From: Paenibacillus montaniterrae
Lineage (GTDB): Bacteria > Bacillota > Bacilli > Paenibacillales > Paenibacillaceae
Direction of reading: 5' to 3'
NCBI RefSeq assembly: GCF_018403185.1
Contig: NZ_BOSE01000017.1
Coordinates: forward strand, 1-62,368
Length of the DNA: 62,368 bases
The notes beneath the pieces were generated by a model. That model searched no databases. It was not told the origin of the DNA and saw only the letters and a program-made list of their open reading frames with translations. Below are positions 33,182 through 41,913 of this stretch, piece after piece. The position numbers and the translations under genes were made by a program. Positions within the stretch are counted from its first letter, which is position 1. Every line of letters begins with the position of its first letter.

Positions 33182-33454
33182 ATGAACAAAACAGATCTAA
33201 TCAATAACATTGCTGAAAAAAATGGCCTAACTAAACGTGATGTTGAAACGGTAATTAATGGTTTTCTAGCTGAGGTAACAGAAGCTCTGTCTAAAGGCGA
33301 CAAAGTACAATTGATTGGCTTCGGTACGTTTGAAACTCGCAAACGTTCTGGCCGTGTTGGTCGCAACCCGCAAACTGGTGAAGATATCAACATTCCTGAA
33401 TCTACAGTACCTGCTTTCAAAGCTGGTAACAAGCTGAAAGAAGCGATCAAGTAA
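33182..33454 (+). CDS. hup: HU DNA-binding protein
   Basis: A 90-residue histone-like protein, the standard HU length. KTDLINNIAEKNGLTKRDVE, the IGFGTFETRKRSGRVGRNPQTGE arm and the C-terminal PAFKAGNKLKEAI are canonical. HU compacts and bends DNA. AGGAGG precedes the ATG. Codons are biased to a high-expression pattern. The 180-bp upstream region after the repeats holds only a weak sigma-A candidate (TTGTAA 33069-33074, TATTCT 33091-33096). In B. subtilis hbs is elsewhere. Confidence 0.97.
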   Translation: MNKTDLINNIAEKNGLTKRDVETVINGFLAEVTEALSKGDKVQLIGFGTFETRKRSGRVGRNPQTGEDINIPESTVPAFKAGNKLKEAIK

Positions 33455-33457
33455 TCG

Positions 33458-33739
33458 ATGCGCCTCGATAAATTTCTCAAGGTATCGAGACTGATCAAGC
33501 GACGGACGGTAGCTAAGGATGTGTCCGAGCAAGGACGCGTTTGGATTAACGGCCGAGAAGCTAAGGCAAGCAGCACGGTGAAGGTAGGCGATGAGCTGCA
33601 AATCCAGTACGGTCAAAAGATCGTAACGGTAAAAGTGGAGCGAATTGCTGAAACGACACGCAAGGATGAGGCAGCCGAGATGTATACCTTGTTGAAAGAA
33701 GAAGCACGCCCAAAAGAGAATCTTCTCGAGTGGGAATAG
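33458..33739 (+). CDS. rqcP: RqcP, S4-domain ribosome quality-control factor (YabO)
   Basis: A 93-residue S4 RNA-binding protein, starting MRLDKFLKVSRLIKRRTVAK. YabO/RqcP binds stalled 50S subunits and works with RqcH in C-terminal alanine tailing. The longer tail here (after about residue 80) is charged. It starts 3 nt after hup and ends at a terminator, so the two form a small operon. Confidence 0.93.
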   Translation: MRLDKFLKVSRLIKRRTVAKDVSEQGRVWINGREAKASSTVKVGDELQIQYGQKIVTVKVERIAETTRKDEAAEMYTLLKEEARPKENLLEWE

Positions 33740-33745
33740 ACAGAC

Positions 33746-33786
33746 AAGAGAGTAAGCTGATATTAACAGCTTGCTCTCTTTTTTTG
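33746..33786 (+). terminator. Terminator after rqcP
   Basis: AAGAGAGTAAGCTG/CAGCTTGCTCTCTT, 14 bp with one G-T pair (33746-33759, 33767-33780), followed by T5 and more T. Confidence 0.92.
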
Positions 33787-33851
33787 TTCTAAACTGGCTC
33801 CTGCTTCCATACGTTAGAGTAATGAGATTAATGGAAGTGGAGGACGAGTCT

Positions 33852-34136
33852 ATGTCAGAACTGCAGAAAAAGCAGAAGCAGCAGGATGTAAAGCTAACTA
33901 ATCGCAAGCTGCTCGAGCTTACAGGGGTGACGAAGGTCGAAAGCTTTGACAATCAGTTGTTTTTGCTTAATACTGAGCTTGGCATGCTGACGGTTACAGG
34001 GCATAATCTGCATATGAAGCATCTCAGTTTGGAACAGGGCTTGGTCGCGATAGAAGGTTCAATTCAATCACTCGCCTATTCTGATGGAGCGTCTGCCAAC
34101 AAAGGCAAGGGCTTATTAGGCAAGCTGTTTCGATGA
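33852..34136 (+). CDS. yabP: Sporulation protein YabP
   Basis: A 94-residue protein matching YabP in NRKLLELTGVTKVESFDNQLFLL and GLVAIEGSIQSLAYSDG. It is sporulation-specific and its role is unclear. ATG 33852 has GGAGGA upstream; the earlier in-frame start (33771) lies in the terminator. A CATACGTT at 33808-33815 could be a sigma-E -10 element, but no good -35 is seen. It overlaps yabQ by 4 nt. Confidence 0.9.
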   Translation: MSELQKKQKQQDVKLTNRKLLELTGVTKVESFDNQLFLLNTELGMLTVTGHNLHMKHLSLEQGLVAIEGSIQSLAYSDGASANKGKGLLGKLFR

Positions 34137-34744
34137 ACTTAACGATTCAATGGCTTACGCTGGGAGCAATGCTGATGTCGGGAATTGGCATGGGAATTTT
34201 GTTTGACGGCTATCGGGTAGTGTCGTCTGAACTGAAATTCCCTCGCTGGACTTTATCATTGCTTGATTTGGCGTATTGGGTGGTCTCCGCTATTCTGGTG
34301 TTTCGAATGCTATATGTAAGTAATAGTGGCGAGGTACGAGCATATGTATTTATCGGACTAGCTATAGGAGCACTTCTCTATTATTGGTTGTTCAGCGCCT
34401 ATACAACAGCGTTGACGCGCTGGATCATTCGCGCGATTAAGTGGCTGATTGCCCTCATTATTCGTATTTTTCACATCTTTCTCATTAAGCCAATTGTATT
34501 TATATGGTCCGTGCTATTATATTTAATAAATCTTGGGACTAAGTTCACTATTGGCATCGGGAAAATTATGCTACAATTATTGCAACCTATCTTTAAATTA
34601 GTGCTGTGGCTATTGTCGCCGATTACGAAGCCGTTAGGCAGGTGGCTTTCACCATTTTGGAAGAGGCTCAGCTCAAATGATAGGCTGCAACATTTGTGGC
34701 GGGCAGCTACTAGCAAGCTGCGGTCATGGCTAAGGAGGAAGTAG
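34133..34744 (+). CDS. yabQ: Spore cortex biosynthesis protein YabQ
   Basis: A 203-residue membrane protein with about four to five hydrophobic helices and a basic C-terminus. The N-terminal SGIGMGILFDGYRV and LDLAYWVVSAILVFRML blocks are typical of YabQ, needed in B. subtilis for cortex formation in the mother cell. Start overlaps yabP (ATGA). Confidence 0.92.
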   Translation: MNLTIQWLTLGAMLMSGIGMGILFDGYRVVSSELKFPRWTLSLLDLAYWVVSAILVFRMLYVSNSGEVRAYVFIGLAIGALLYYWLFSAYTTALTRWIIRAIKWLIALIIRIFHIFLIKPIVFIWSVLLYLINLGTKFTIGIGKIMLQLLQPIFKLVLWLLSPITKPLGRWLSPFWKRLSSNDRLQHLWRAATSKLRSWLRRK

Positions 34745-34747
34745 CAC

Positions 34748-35044
34748 ATGGTGCAATCCAAAACTGTACAAGCTGCAACAAAGCGCAGACTGAAAATATG
34801 GCTATTTCTCATCGTAGTATTTTTGGCTTGGGCAATGTATACCGTATTTAACCAAGCGAATCAAAAAGATGAACTAAACGAGAAACTAATGTCTCTTGAA
34901 GCGGATCGCAACGCTCTGCAGCAAGAGCTTGATCAACTGGAAAAAGACGTCATGCTGCTCAATGACCCCGAGTATATGAGTCAGCTGGCCACGAAAGAAC
35001 AAGGCATGGTAAAAGAAGGAGAGCAGCAAATTTTTAGTGAGTGA
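34748..35044 (+). CDS. divIC: Septum formation protein DivIC/FtsB
   Basis: A 98-residue bitopic protein: basic cytoplasmic tail, one transmembrane helix (about residues 16-34), then a heptad-rich coiled coil (NEKLMSLEADRNALQQELDQ) outside. DivIC acts with FtsL and DivIB in the division complex. AAGGAGG lies at the yabQ end, so the two are translationally linked. Confidence 0.94.
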   Translation: MVQSKTVQAATKRRLKIWLFLIVVFLAWAMYTVFNQANQKDELNEKLMSLEADRNALQQELDQLEKDVMLLNDPEYMSQLATKEQGMVKEGEQQIFSE

Positions 35045-35060
35045 CCGCGGCGCCTGTCTG

Positions 35061-35090
35061 TTGACCTTGTTTCGTTCCTTCGGTTATAAT
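35061..35090 (+). promoter_or_regulatory. Sigma-A promoter of yabR
   Basis: TTGACC (35061-35066), 18 bp, TATAAT (35085-35090). Confidence 0.8.
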
Positions 35091-35167
35091 CACGATATAA
35101 GCTACCTGTTATGCTAGTCGCTGACAGAAACGCTTAATAATACTTTAAGAGAGGAACATTTTATTTT

Positions 35168-35659
35168 ATGGCAATTGAAGTGGGCGCCAAATTAGAAGGA
35201 AAAGTGACAGGTATTACAAATTTCGGAGCTTTTGTTGATCTATCCGGAGGAGTCACTGGGCTGGTTCATATTTCTGAAATCGCTGATAACTACGTCAAGG
35301 ACGTAAAGGATCATCTGAAAATTGATGATATCGTTACAGTGAAAGTCATTAATGTGGACAAAGATGGCAAAATCGGCCTATCGATCAAACAAGCTGTTGA
35401 ACGTCCAGCAGGGGAGCAAGCCGCATCTTCTCAATCAGGAGGACATAGCGGAGAAAGATTTAATCGTGCCGGCGGTAGCGGATCCTTCGAACGAGGCGGA
35501 CGTCCATTCAACAAGCAGGGCTTTGGTAAGCCAAATCATAATAAAACTTCATTTGAGGATAAAATGTCTAAGTTCTTAAAGGATAGTGAAGAGCGCATTT
35601 CATCTTTGAAAAAGAATACAGAAGGCAAACGCGGAGGTCGTGGCGCTAAGCGCATGTAA
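35168..35659 (+). CDS. yabR: S1 RNA-binding domain protein YabR
   Basis: A 163-residue protein with one N-terminal S1 domain (VGAKLEGKVTGITNFGAFVD, GLVHISEI, VTVKVINVDKDGKIGLSIKQ) and a G/R/S/F-rich, probably disordered tail after residue ~75. It resembles general-stress protein 13/YabR, and the binding target is unknown. It lies between divIC and spoIIE as in B. subtilis; the tRNA genes found downstream there are missing. Confidence 0.92.
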   Translation: MAIEVGAKLEGKVTGITNFGAFVDLSGGVTGLVHISEIADNYVKDVKDHLKIDDIVTVKVINVDKDGKIGLSIKQAVERPAGEQAASSQSGGHSGERFNRAGGSGSFERGGRPFNKQGFGKPNHNKTSFEDKMSKFLKDSEERISSLKKNTEGKRGGRGAKRM

Positions 35660-35683
35660 CGAAATCTGATGTGTTGAAATAAC

Positions 35684-35710
35684 AAGCAGAGCATATGCTC
35701 TGCTTTTTTG
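35684..35710 (+). terminator. Terminator after yabR
   Basis: The perfect palindrome AAGCAGAGCAT/ATGCTCTGCTT (35684-35705) followed by T6. Confidence 0.93.
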
Positions 35711-35843
35711 TTTTGTCTAAACACGCCACGGATACCCATTTGGCAAATGCTACTGTCGAGCGCTCGCTAGAACAAAAACTTTCAGTCACTTTTCACCATC
35801 TGCACACGTAAGTCACGTTGTTTCGTCATCAATTGGCTCGACT

Positions 35844-35986
35844 TCCGACAAGCACGGCTGAGCGCTTCAGCTTGCGGTGTAAGCTATAATCCCTTGACTG
35901 CGCTGGCATTGCAAAAATTCCGACAGCAGCTGCGAGCCATACATTTTTGTCGGAAAAAACTTTTTGCTTGGCTACGCCATCTGACA
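35844..35986. promoter_or_regulatory. Cluster of Spo0A-like boxes upstream of spoIIE
   Basis: TGTCGGA or its complement occurs at 35844-35850 (minus), 35919-35925 (minus) and 35948-35954 (plus). TGTCAGA (minus) lies at 35980-35986, overlapping the -35 region. Each differs by one base from the 0A box TGTCGAA. spoIIE is activated by Spo0A~P in B. subtilis. Confidence 0.6.
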
Positions 35987-36013
35987 AAAATTGTTTGGAC
36001 GAGCCTCTATAAT
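35981..36013 (+). promoter_or_regulatory. Long-spacer sigma-A promoter of spoIIE
   Basis: CTGACA (35981-35986) and TATAAT (36008-36013) are separated by 21 bp. Such spacing is typical of Spo0A-activated spoIIE and spoIIG promoters. The start would fall ~55 nt before the ATG. Confidence 0.75.
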
Positions 36014-36074
36014 GAGGAGCACGTGAGAAAACCTCAGCCGAGGTGTTCCGAGAAAAATAATGGTGGTGTAAAGC

Positions 36075-38540
36075 ATGAAGAAAAGTGAAAGTGTTCTGAT
36101 GCGGGTAAGTTTTAGTGAGCGATTGCTGCAGCACAAATGGGTGCAGGCTGCTTACGAGCTAGTAGAAAGCAGGAAATGGCATATTATCCTGGTTGGACTT
36201 GCCTTTTTGCTTGGCCGAGCTGTTATTTTGGAATCGTTGATGTCCTTTGCTGTTGCCTACTTTGCCGTTATTTACTACATGCGACGAGATCTTGCGCTTT
36301 TCTCTGGCCTGGCAATTGTGCTCGGCAGCATGCTCTCGCTCAATCCTGCTCCTTTATGGATTGCATTGGAGCTGCTCGTTGTCTACTTGCTGTTTCGCGG
36401 CCTGCAGGCCTTTGAGAAGGTTTCAATATCCAAGGTTCCGCTAATCGTATTTATTTCAGTCATTTTAGTGCAGCTGTTTCATGCATTTATAGGCAATTCC
36501 GTAGATTGGTATCGGCTAATGATGGTTTTTATAGAAGCCGCACTCGCCTTTGTGCTTACGCTCGTTTTTATTCACGCATTGCCAGTCATTACATTAACCC
36601 GCAAATCAGCCAAGCTTAAAAGTGAAGAAATGATTTGCGTAATGATTCTGCTTGCTTGCGTCATGACAGGAACGGTTGGCTGGGTTGTGCAGGGGATATC
36701 GGTTGAGCATGTGCTTTCACGATATATGCTGCTAGTTTTTGCCGTTGCCGGCGGCGCGCCACTAGGGGCAACCGTTGGCGTTATTGCCGGGCTCATTATT
36801 AGTCTTGCTGATTTTAGCGCGGTGCTGCAAATTGGCGTGCTCGCCTTTGCCGGTTTGCTGGCAGGCTTGCTGCGCGAAGGTGGCAAGATGGGAGCGGCGT
36901 TCGGCTTGCTGCTCGGCTCTACGATTCTAACCGTATATGTAGGCAGCCAGGAGCAAATGTTCACCTCTGTCTGGGAGTCTTCGCTTGCAGCCCTGCTGCT
37001 AGTCTTCACGCCAAAAGCGATGATTCAAGCCATTAGCAAATATGTGCCCGGCTCAGTCGAGCATACCAAGTCGCATTACGAGTATGCCAAGCATGTACGA
37101 AATGCTACGGCATCACGGGTGTTGCATTTTTCCGAAATGTTTAAAGCGCTGTCCAACAGCTTTTATCCAAATTATATAAATGAAAAGGAGCTTGATCATG
37201 ATGAACAGGTCACTAAATTTATGGAAGCGGTGGCAGACGAGAGCTGCGCCAATTGTCACCGGCAAAAGGTTTGCTGGGGGGAGAAGCTGTTTCAAACTCG
37301 AAAAATGATGGGAGAGATGATGAGCAGTATGGAAGCAGGCAGCCGCGGCATGAAGGAGCTGCCGAAAGCATGGCAAAGCCACTGCATTCATGTGCAGGAG
37401 GTGCAGCACGCGATGCGGCATCAATATGAGCTGCATCAGATTAATTATAAATGGCAAAGGCAGCTGCATGAGCTGAAAGGGTTAGTTGCGGATCAACTGC
37501 TAGGCGTATCTCAGGTAATGGAGGATCTGTCGCAGGAAATTAAGCGCGAGGGGCAGGCATTGCACGTACAGGAGGAGCAAATAAAGGAGGCGGTGGAGGA
37601 GCTCGGCTTATCGATTCATAGCATTGATATTATTAGCCTGGAGGTGGGAAATGTAGAAATTGAAATTCAGCATACATTTGAGCAAGGGTTTGAGGAATGC
37701 CGTAAAATTATTGCACCGCTGCTGAGTGAAATTTTAGGCGAAAATATTACAGTGCGCAGCGAGTCGGCGGTATCGCCGCATAGTGAGCTGCAGCGCGCCA
37801 TTTTAGCTTCAGCCAAGCAGTTCGAGGTCGATATAGGTGTAGCAGGTGTAGCGAAGGGAGGAGATTTGCTATCGGGAGACAGCTTTAGCATGATGGAGCT
37901 GGATAGCGGCAAATTTGCAGTGGCAATAAGCGATGGAATGGGCAATGGCGAGCGTGCGCGGCAAGAAAGCAGCGCGGCGCTCAACATCCTTCAGCAGTTG
38001 CTGCAGTCAGGCATGAATGAGCAGCTTGCCGTCAAATCAGTCAACTCGATTTTGCTGCTGCGTTCGCCTGAGGAAATTTACGCAACGGTTGATTTGGCCA
38101 TTATTGATCTGTACTCAGCTAATACAACCTTTCTCAAAATTGGTTCGACACCAAGCTTTATTAAAAGGGGGAATGAAGTAATTCCGATTATCGCCAGCAA
38201 TTTGCCAATTGGCATTATTCAAGAAATTGATGTTGATTTTATTCATATGACGCTGCAGCCAGGCGATCTGTTAATTATGATGAGCGATGGCATTTATGAT
38301 GCGCCTGGCTATGCAGTCAATAAGGAGCTGTGGATGAAGCGGGTGATTAGCGAGCTGCGCAGCAATGATCCGCAGGAGATTGCTGACAGTCTGCTGGAAA
38401 CCGTCGTACGTTTTCATGAGGGGGCGATTCATGATGATATGACCGTACTTGTTACGCGTGTAGATCGCTATGTGCCGCAATGGGCAACCTTCAAATGGCC
38501 GGGCGTTGGAAAAATCGAGCGTAAAAAAAGTGCAAGCTGA
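36075..38540 (+). CDS. spoIIE: Stage II sporulation phosphatase SpoIIE
   Basis: An 821-residue protein, the standard length. The N-terminal ~330 residues hold about ten transmembrane helices. A central domain interacts with the division machinery in known homologues. The C-terminal PP2C phosphatase has SDGMGNGERARQES near residue 620 and MSDGIYDAPG near 735. SpoIIE dephosphorylates SpoIIAA and so frees sigma-F in the forespore. GGTGGTG precedes the ATG. Confidence 0.97.
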   Translation: MKKSESVLMRVSFSERLLQHKWVQAAYELVESRKWHIILVGLAFLLGRAVILESLMSFAVAYFAVIYYMRRDLALFSGLAIVLGSMLSLNPAPLWIALELLVVYLLFRGLQAFEKVSISKVPLIVFISVILVQLFHAFIGNSVDWYRLMMVFIEAALAFVLTLVFIHALPVITLTRKSAKLKSEEMICVMILLACVMTGTVGWVVQGISVEHVLSRYMLLVFAVAGGAPLGATVGVIAGLIISLADFSAVLQIGVLAFAGLLAGLLREGGKMGAAFGLLLGSTILTVYVGSQEQMFTSVWESSLAALLLVFTPKAMIQAISKYVPGSVEHTKSHYEYAKHVRNATASRVLHFSEMFKALSNSFYPNYINEKELDHDEQVTKFMEAVADESCANCHRQKVCWGEKLFQTRKMMGEMMSSMEAGSRGMKELPKAWQSHCIHVQEVQHAMRHQYELHQINYKWQRQLHELKGLVADQLLGVSQVMEDLSQEIKREGQALHVQEEQIKEAVEELGLSIHSIDIISLEVGNVEIEIQHTFEQGFEECRKIIAPLLSEILGENITVRSESAVSPHSELQRAILASAKQFEVDIGVAGVAKGGDLLSGDSFSMMELDSGKFAVAISDGMGNGERARQESSAALNILQQLLQSGMNEQLAVKSVNSILLLRSPEEIYATVDLAIIDLYSANTTFLKIGSTPSFIKRGNEVIPIIASNLPIGIIQEIDVDFIHMTLQPGDLLIMMSDGIYDAPGYAVNKELWMKRVISELRSNDPQEIADSLLETVVRFHEGAIHDDMTVLVTRVDRYVPQWATFKWPGVGKIERKKSAS

Positions 38541-38571
38541 GCATAAAAGCTTGCTTTAAGCATAGATGAAG

Positions 38572-38622
38572 AGCACAACCCTTTCTAGCTTTGCCGCTGC
38601 GCAGGTTGGAAAGGGTTGTGCT
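38572..38622 (+). repeat. Strong hairpin after spoIIE
   Basis: AGCACAACCCTTTC (38572-38585) pairs perfectly over 14 bp with GAAAGGGTTGTGCT (38609-38622) around a 23-nt loop. No T tract follows on either strand, so it is not a canonical terminator. Confidence 0.75.
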
Positions 38623-38780
38623 GTGCGTGGAACAGATCAATATTAGCCATCCAGCACTTTACTCATGTATAATAAAACTTATGTAGAGCTAGATTGATAG
38701 GGTTAAGCTTCTCTCGTTCAGGCAATGCTAGTAATAGTTTGTCATGCTATTCAGCGTGCGTGTATGAGGAGGAGTATGAA

Positions 38781-39494
38781 ATGAAGCAAATTTTATTAAT
38801 TACAGATGGTTGTTCTAATGTAGGGATGAGCCCTATCGTAGCCGCTGCTCATGCAAAATCAGAAGGAATCGCAGTCAATGTTGTAGGTGTGGTCGACCAT
38901 GGTGAGTTGGGAGAGTATGGTGCATCAGAGATTCATGAAATTGCTAGAGCTGGAGGTGGATTAAGTAGATTAGTCCAGGCGAAGGAGCTTGCGCAGACTG
39001 TGCAGATGATGACGCGCAAAACAGTGGTGCAAACGATTCAGCTGGCGGTGCAGCGAGAGCTGCAATCTGTGCTGGGTAATGATTCGATTGAGGCGCTTCC
39101 GCCTGAAAAACGTGGGGAAGTGGTTAAAGTAATGGATGAGCTTACCGAAACGAGCGGGCTGCAGGTTGCTCTGCTTATAGACGCAAGCGCAAGCATGCGA
39201 CCTAAGCTTGCATCAGTCGAGGAAGCCATTCATGATTTAATGCTCAGCTTGCAGGCAAGAGCGGGCAAGAGCGAGATTGCAGTCTTCCATTTTCCTGGCT
39301 CCAAGCAAGAGGATTGCGTGCTTAGCCTCGATTGGACGACGCATTTAAAGGGCGTACCCTCGATCTTTCCTAAATTGCATATGAGTGGCACGACGCCTAC
39401 AGGACCGGCATTGATGAAGGTCGTTGAGCATTTTATCGAAAGCAGCTCGCAGCGTAAAGAAATGGATGGGATGATTGGTGACGACGTCATTTAA
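38781..39494 (+). CDS. yabS: vWA-domain protein YabS
   Basis: A 237-residue protein with a von Willebrand A fold. It opens KQILLITDGCSNVGMSPIVA, and a MIDAS-type motif LLIDASASM lies near residue 131, so two such motifs may be present. Its role in spore formers is not established. ATG 38781 has GAGGAGG upstream. It overlaps the next kinase gene by about 20 nt, a pairing also seen as yabS-yabT in B. subtilis. Confidence 0.87.
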   Translation: MKQILLITDGCSNVGMSPIVAAAHAKSEGIAVNVVGVVDHGELGEYGASEIHEIARAGGGLSRLVQAKELAQTVQMMTRKTVVQTIQLAVQRELQSVLGNDSIEALPPEKRGEVVKVMDELTETSGLQVALLIDASASMRPKLASVEEAIHDLMLSLQARAGKSEIAVFHFPGSKQEDCVLSLDWTTHLKGVPSIFPKLHMSGTTPTGPALMKVVEHFIESSSQRKEMDGMIGDDVI

Positions 39495-40413
39495 GCTTCC
39501 GTTGAAAAAAGGCAGCGTCATTGTTGGCAAGTGGAAGCATGGGCATTATCGAGTGGAGCGCTTGCTTGGCGAGGGAGCAAACGGCAAGGTCATCCTGGTG
39601 TCCAAGGATTGGCAGTGGTATGCCTTGAAAATCGGGCAGGATGCGGTTGATCTGCAATCCGAGATTAATGCCTTAAAGGCGTTGGCATCGACCAGCATGG
39701 CGCGTGATTCTTATTTAAAGGATGTCGATGACTGGGTGACGCCGCAGGGCAAGGAGCTTCCCTTCTATACGATGCGTTATGTCAAAGGGCTCGATATGTC
39801 GGCTTATTTAACACAGCATGGGGAAGATTGGTTTCCGCTGCTCGGGCTTAATTTGCTGCGCAGCTTAGGGGAGCTGCATCAAGCTGGCTGGATATTTGGC
39901 GACTTGAAGCTGGAAAATATTATTGTAGGTCAGTACGGCGATGTGGAGCTGATTGATTTTGGCGGCGCAACGCAAATCGGCAAAGGCGTCAAGCAGTTTA
40001 CTGAAATTTACGATCGCGGCTATTGGAATTGCGGCTCGCGCACAGCTGATGCCCAGTATGATCTGTTTTCCTTTGCTGTGCTGTGCCTGCAATTATTTGC
40101 TCCACGCAAGCTTCACCAATTGTCGAAGGAGCTTCTACCGCAAAATCGCTCGATCGAGGAATTAATGGAGCTGGCTAAGGAAACGCCCCAGCTTGCCCCC
40201 TACTTAAAGTGGCTGGAGCAAGCCTTTTCCGGCAGCTTTAAGCATGGCAAGGAAGCGGCGTCAGCCTGGCGGATGCTGGCTCATCAACGCAGATCGCTTG
40301 CCAAAAGCAAAAAGACTCCGCGCTGGCTTAAGGTAATGATCGCGATTTCGCTCATTTCGCTAGGCATCTCGGCTTCTCTCTATGTGCTGGACTATGCGGG
40401 ACTATTAAAATAG
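39475..40413 (+). CDS. yabT: Serine/threonine protein kinase, YabT-like
   Basis: A 312-residue Hanks-type kinase. The glycine loop reads LGEGANGKVILV, the lysine is in WYALKIG, the catalytic loop is GWIFGDLKLENIIV, and LIDFGGA replaces DFG-type magnesium binding. A single membrane helix ends the protein (KVMIAISLISLGISASLYVL). B. subtilis YabT localises to the forespore septum, is DNA-activated and phosphorylates targets including RecA and AbrB. The start could be TTG 39475 or GTG 39478; both ribosome sites are weak. Confidence 0.88.
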   Translation: MVTTSFKLPLKKGSVIVGKWKHGHYRVERLLGEGANGKVILVSKDWQWYALKIGQDAVDLQSEINALKALASTSMARDSYLKDVDDWVTPQGKELPFYTMRYVKGLDMSAYLTQHGEDWFPLLGLNLLRSLGELHQAGWIFGDLKLENIIVGQYGDVELIDFGGATQIGKGVKQFTEIYDRGYWNCGSRTADAQYDLFSFAVLCLQLFAPRKLHQLSKELLPQNRSIEELMELAKETPQLAPYLKWLEQAFSGSFKHGKEAASAWRMLAHQRRSLAKSKKTPRWLKVMIAISLISLGISASLYVLDYAGLLK

Positions 40414-40426
40414 CGGGTGAGGTAGC

Positions 40427-41851
40427 ATGAATGTTGTAGAAGAAGTCAAAGCGGTCATCAGCGAAGCGGGCTTGCTTCGGGCGCCTGCTGCGATTGTAGT
40501 TGCGGTGTCAGGCGGTGCAGACTCGATGGCGCTGCTATATAGTTTACACCGTCTGGCATTAACGCATGAGCTGGAGCTGATCGCTGCGCATGTAAATCAT
40601 GGATTTCGCCCGGAGGAATCTGCTGCGGAGGCTGAGCTGGTACGCGGCTATTGCGAGCAGCATCATATTTTGTTTGAAATGATTGAGCTTGATATGCCGC
40701 GCTATTTGCAACAGGCTGGGGGCAACAGTCAGGCTGAGTCGCGGCGAAGAAGATACCAGTTTTTCCATCATATAGCTCAGCAATATGGAGCGGCTGCAAT
40801 TGCGCTTGCACATCATGCGGATGATCAGGCGGAAACGGTGCTGATGCATGTTTTGCGCGGCACAGGGCTGTCCGGATTAACCGGAATGTCATTTAAACGG
40901 AAAGAAAAAAACGTGGAACTAATCCGCCCGCTGTTACGTATGAGAAAGAACGAGCTTCTTTTGCTTTGTCAGCAGTACAATATTCCTTATCTCGAGGATA
41001 GCAGCAATCAATCGAGGCATTATCAGCGCAATGAGTTAAGGCTTGATATTATCCCTCAGCTTGAGCGCTACAACCCTCGGCTAGTATCTTCGCTAGCCAG
41101 ACTGGCGGAAATAGCCAGCGAGGAGGATGCTTGGCTGCAGCAGCAAACGGAGCAGCGATTTTCAGCAATTGTAACTAAGATGGATAATAGCTTAATGATG
41201 TCATGCACCGCGTTAAATGCTGAGCCTGTTGCTTTACAAAGGAGACTGATTAAACTAATATTAAGTTATCTGTCTCAAGATGAGGAGCTTATATCGTTCG
41301 AAGCTATTGAACGAATTAGAGCGATAGCCATCGATCCGGTAAAGAGCGTCTGTCGGCTGGACGTAGGCGCTGGTCTGATATGCGTTCGCGAATACGAACG
41401 ATTACGATTTGTACATATTAAGCATTACCAAGCTTTAAATTTTTCCATTGCGCCATTGACCATTCATTCGGAGCAACTGCCTTGTGAGCTGCAATATGGA
41501 GATTGGCTAATACAAGCCAGCATCATATCGAATCGACAACAGCCTCAACTGCGTTCGAAGTATGAGGCCGTCTTTGATATAGAAGCGCTTGCCATGCCGC
41601 TTACGATTCGCAGCCGGGAAACTGGAGATCGAATGCAGGTTTTAGGGTTAAATGGCACGAAAAAAGTGCAAGATATGTTCGTAGATGCTAAGATAGCAGC
41701 ATCAGAGCGTGATATTTATCCTATCGTTGAGGATGGCAAAGGGCAATTGATATGGTTGCCAGGCATTCGTCGTTCATCGTATGGACTTGTGAGCGAGCTG
41801 ACGCAAAGGATGCTGCATATTCAATGCATCAGACGAGAGCTTGCGCCTTGA
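40427..41851 (+). CDS. tilS: tRNA(Ile)-lysidine synthase
   Basis: A 474-residue PP-loop ATPase. SGGADS is at residues 28-33, and the conserved HHADDQAETVLMH block and EDSSNQSRHYQRNELR follow. The C-terminal TilS domain ends the protein. It modifies C34 of tRNA(Ile2) so that it reads AUA. It precedes hpt, as is usual in Firmicutes. Confidence 0.96.
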   Translation: MNVVEEVKAVISEAGLLRAPAAIVVAVSGGADSMALLYSLHRLALTHELELIAAHVNHGFRPEESAAEAELVRGYCEQHHILFEMIELDMPRYLQQAGGNSQAESRRRRYQFFHHIAQQYGAAAIALAHHADDQAETVLMHVLRGTGLSGLTGMSFKRKEKNVELIRPLLRMRKNELLLLCQQYNIPYLEDSSNQSRHYQRNELRLDIIPQLERYNPRLVSSLARLAEIASEEDAWLQQQTEQRFSAIVTKMDNSLMMSCTALNAEPVALQRRLIKLILSYLSQDEELISFEAIERIRAIAIDPVKSVCRLDVGAGLICVREYERLRFVHIKHYQALNFSIAPLTIHSEQLPCELQYGDWLIQASIISNRQQPQLRSKYEAVFDIEALAMPLTIRSRETGDRMQVLGLNGTKKVQDMFVDAKIAASERDIYPIVEDGKGQLIWLPGIRRSSYGLVSELTQRMLHIQCIRRELAP

Positions 41852-41913
41852 TCGATGAATAGGAATGAACTTGTATTACCAACATAACATAGTTAAGTGT
41901 AGGGGGATCACAG

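Noticed and set aside
36019..36030. CACGTG near the spoIIE leader as a second parS
   Set aside because: Flanks do not match TGTT/AACA on either side.
35711..36074. tRNA genes between yabR and spoIIE, as in B. subtilis
   Set aside because: No cloverleaf or TTCGAATC-type T-loop in the gap.
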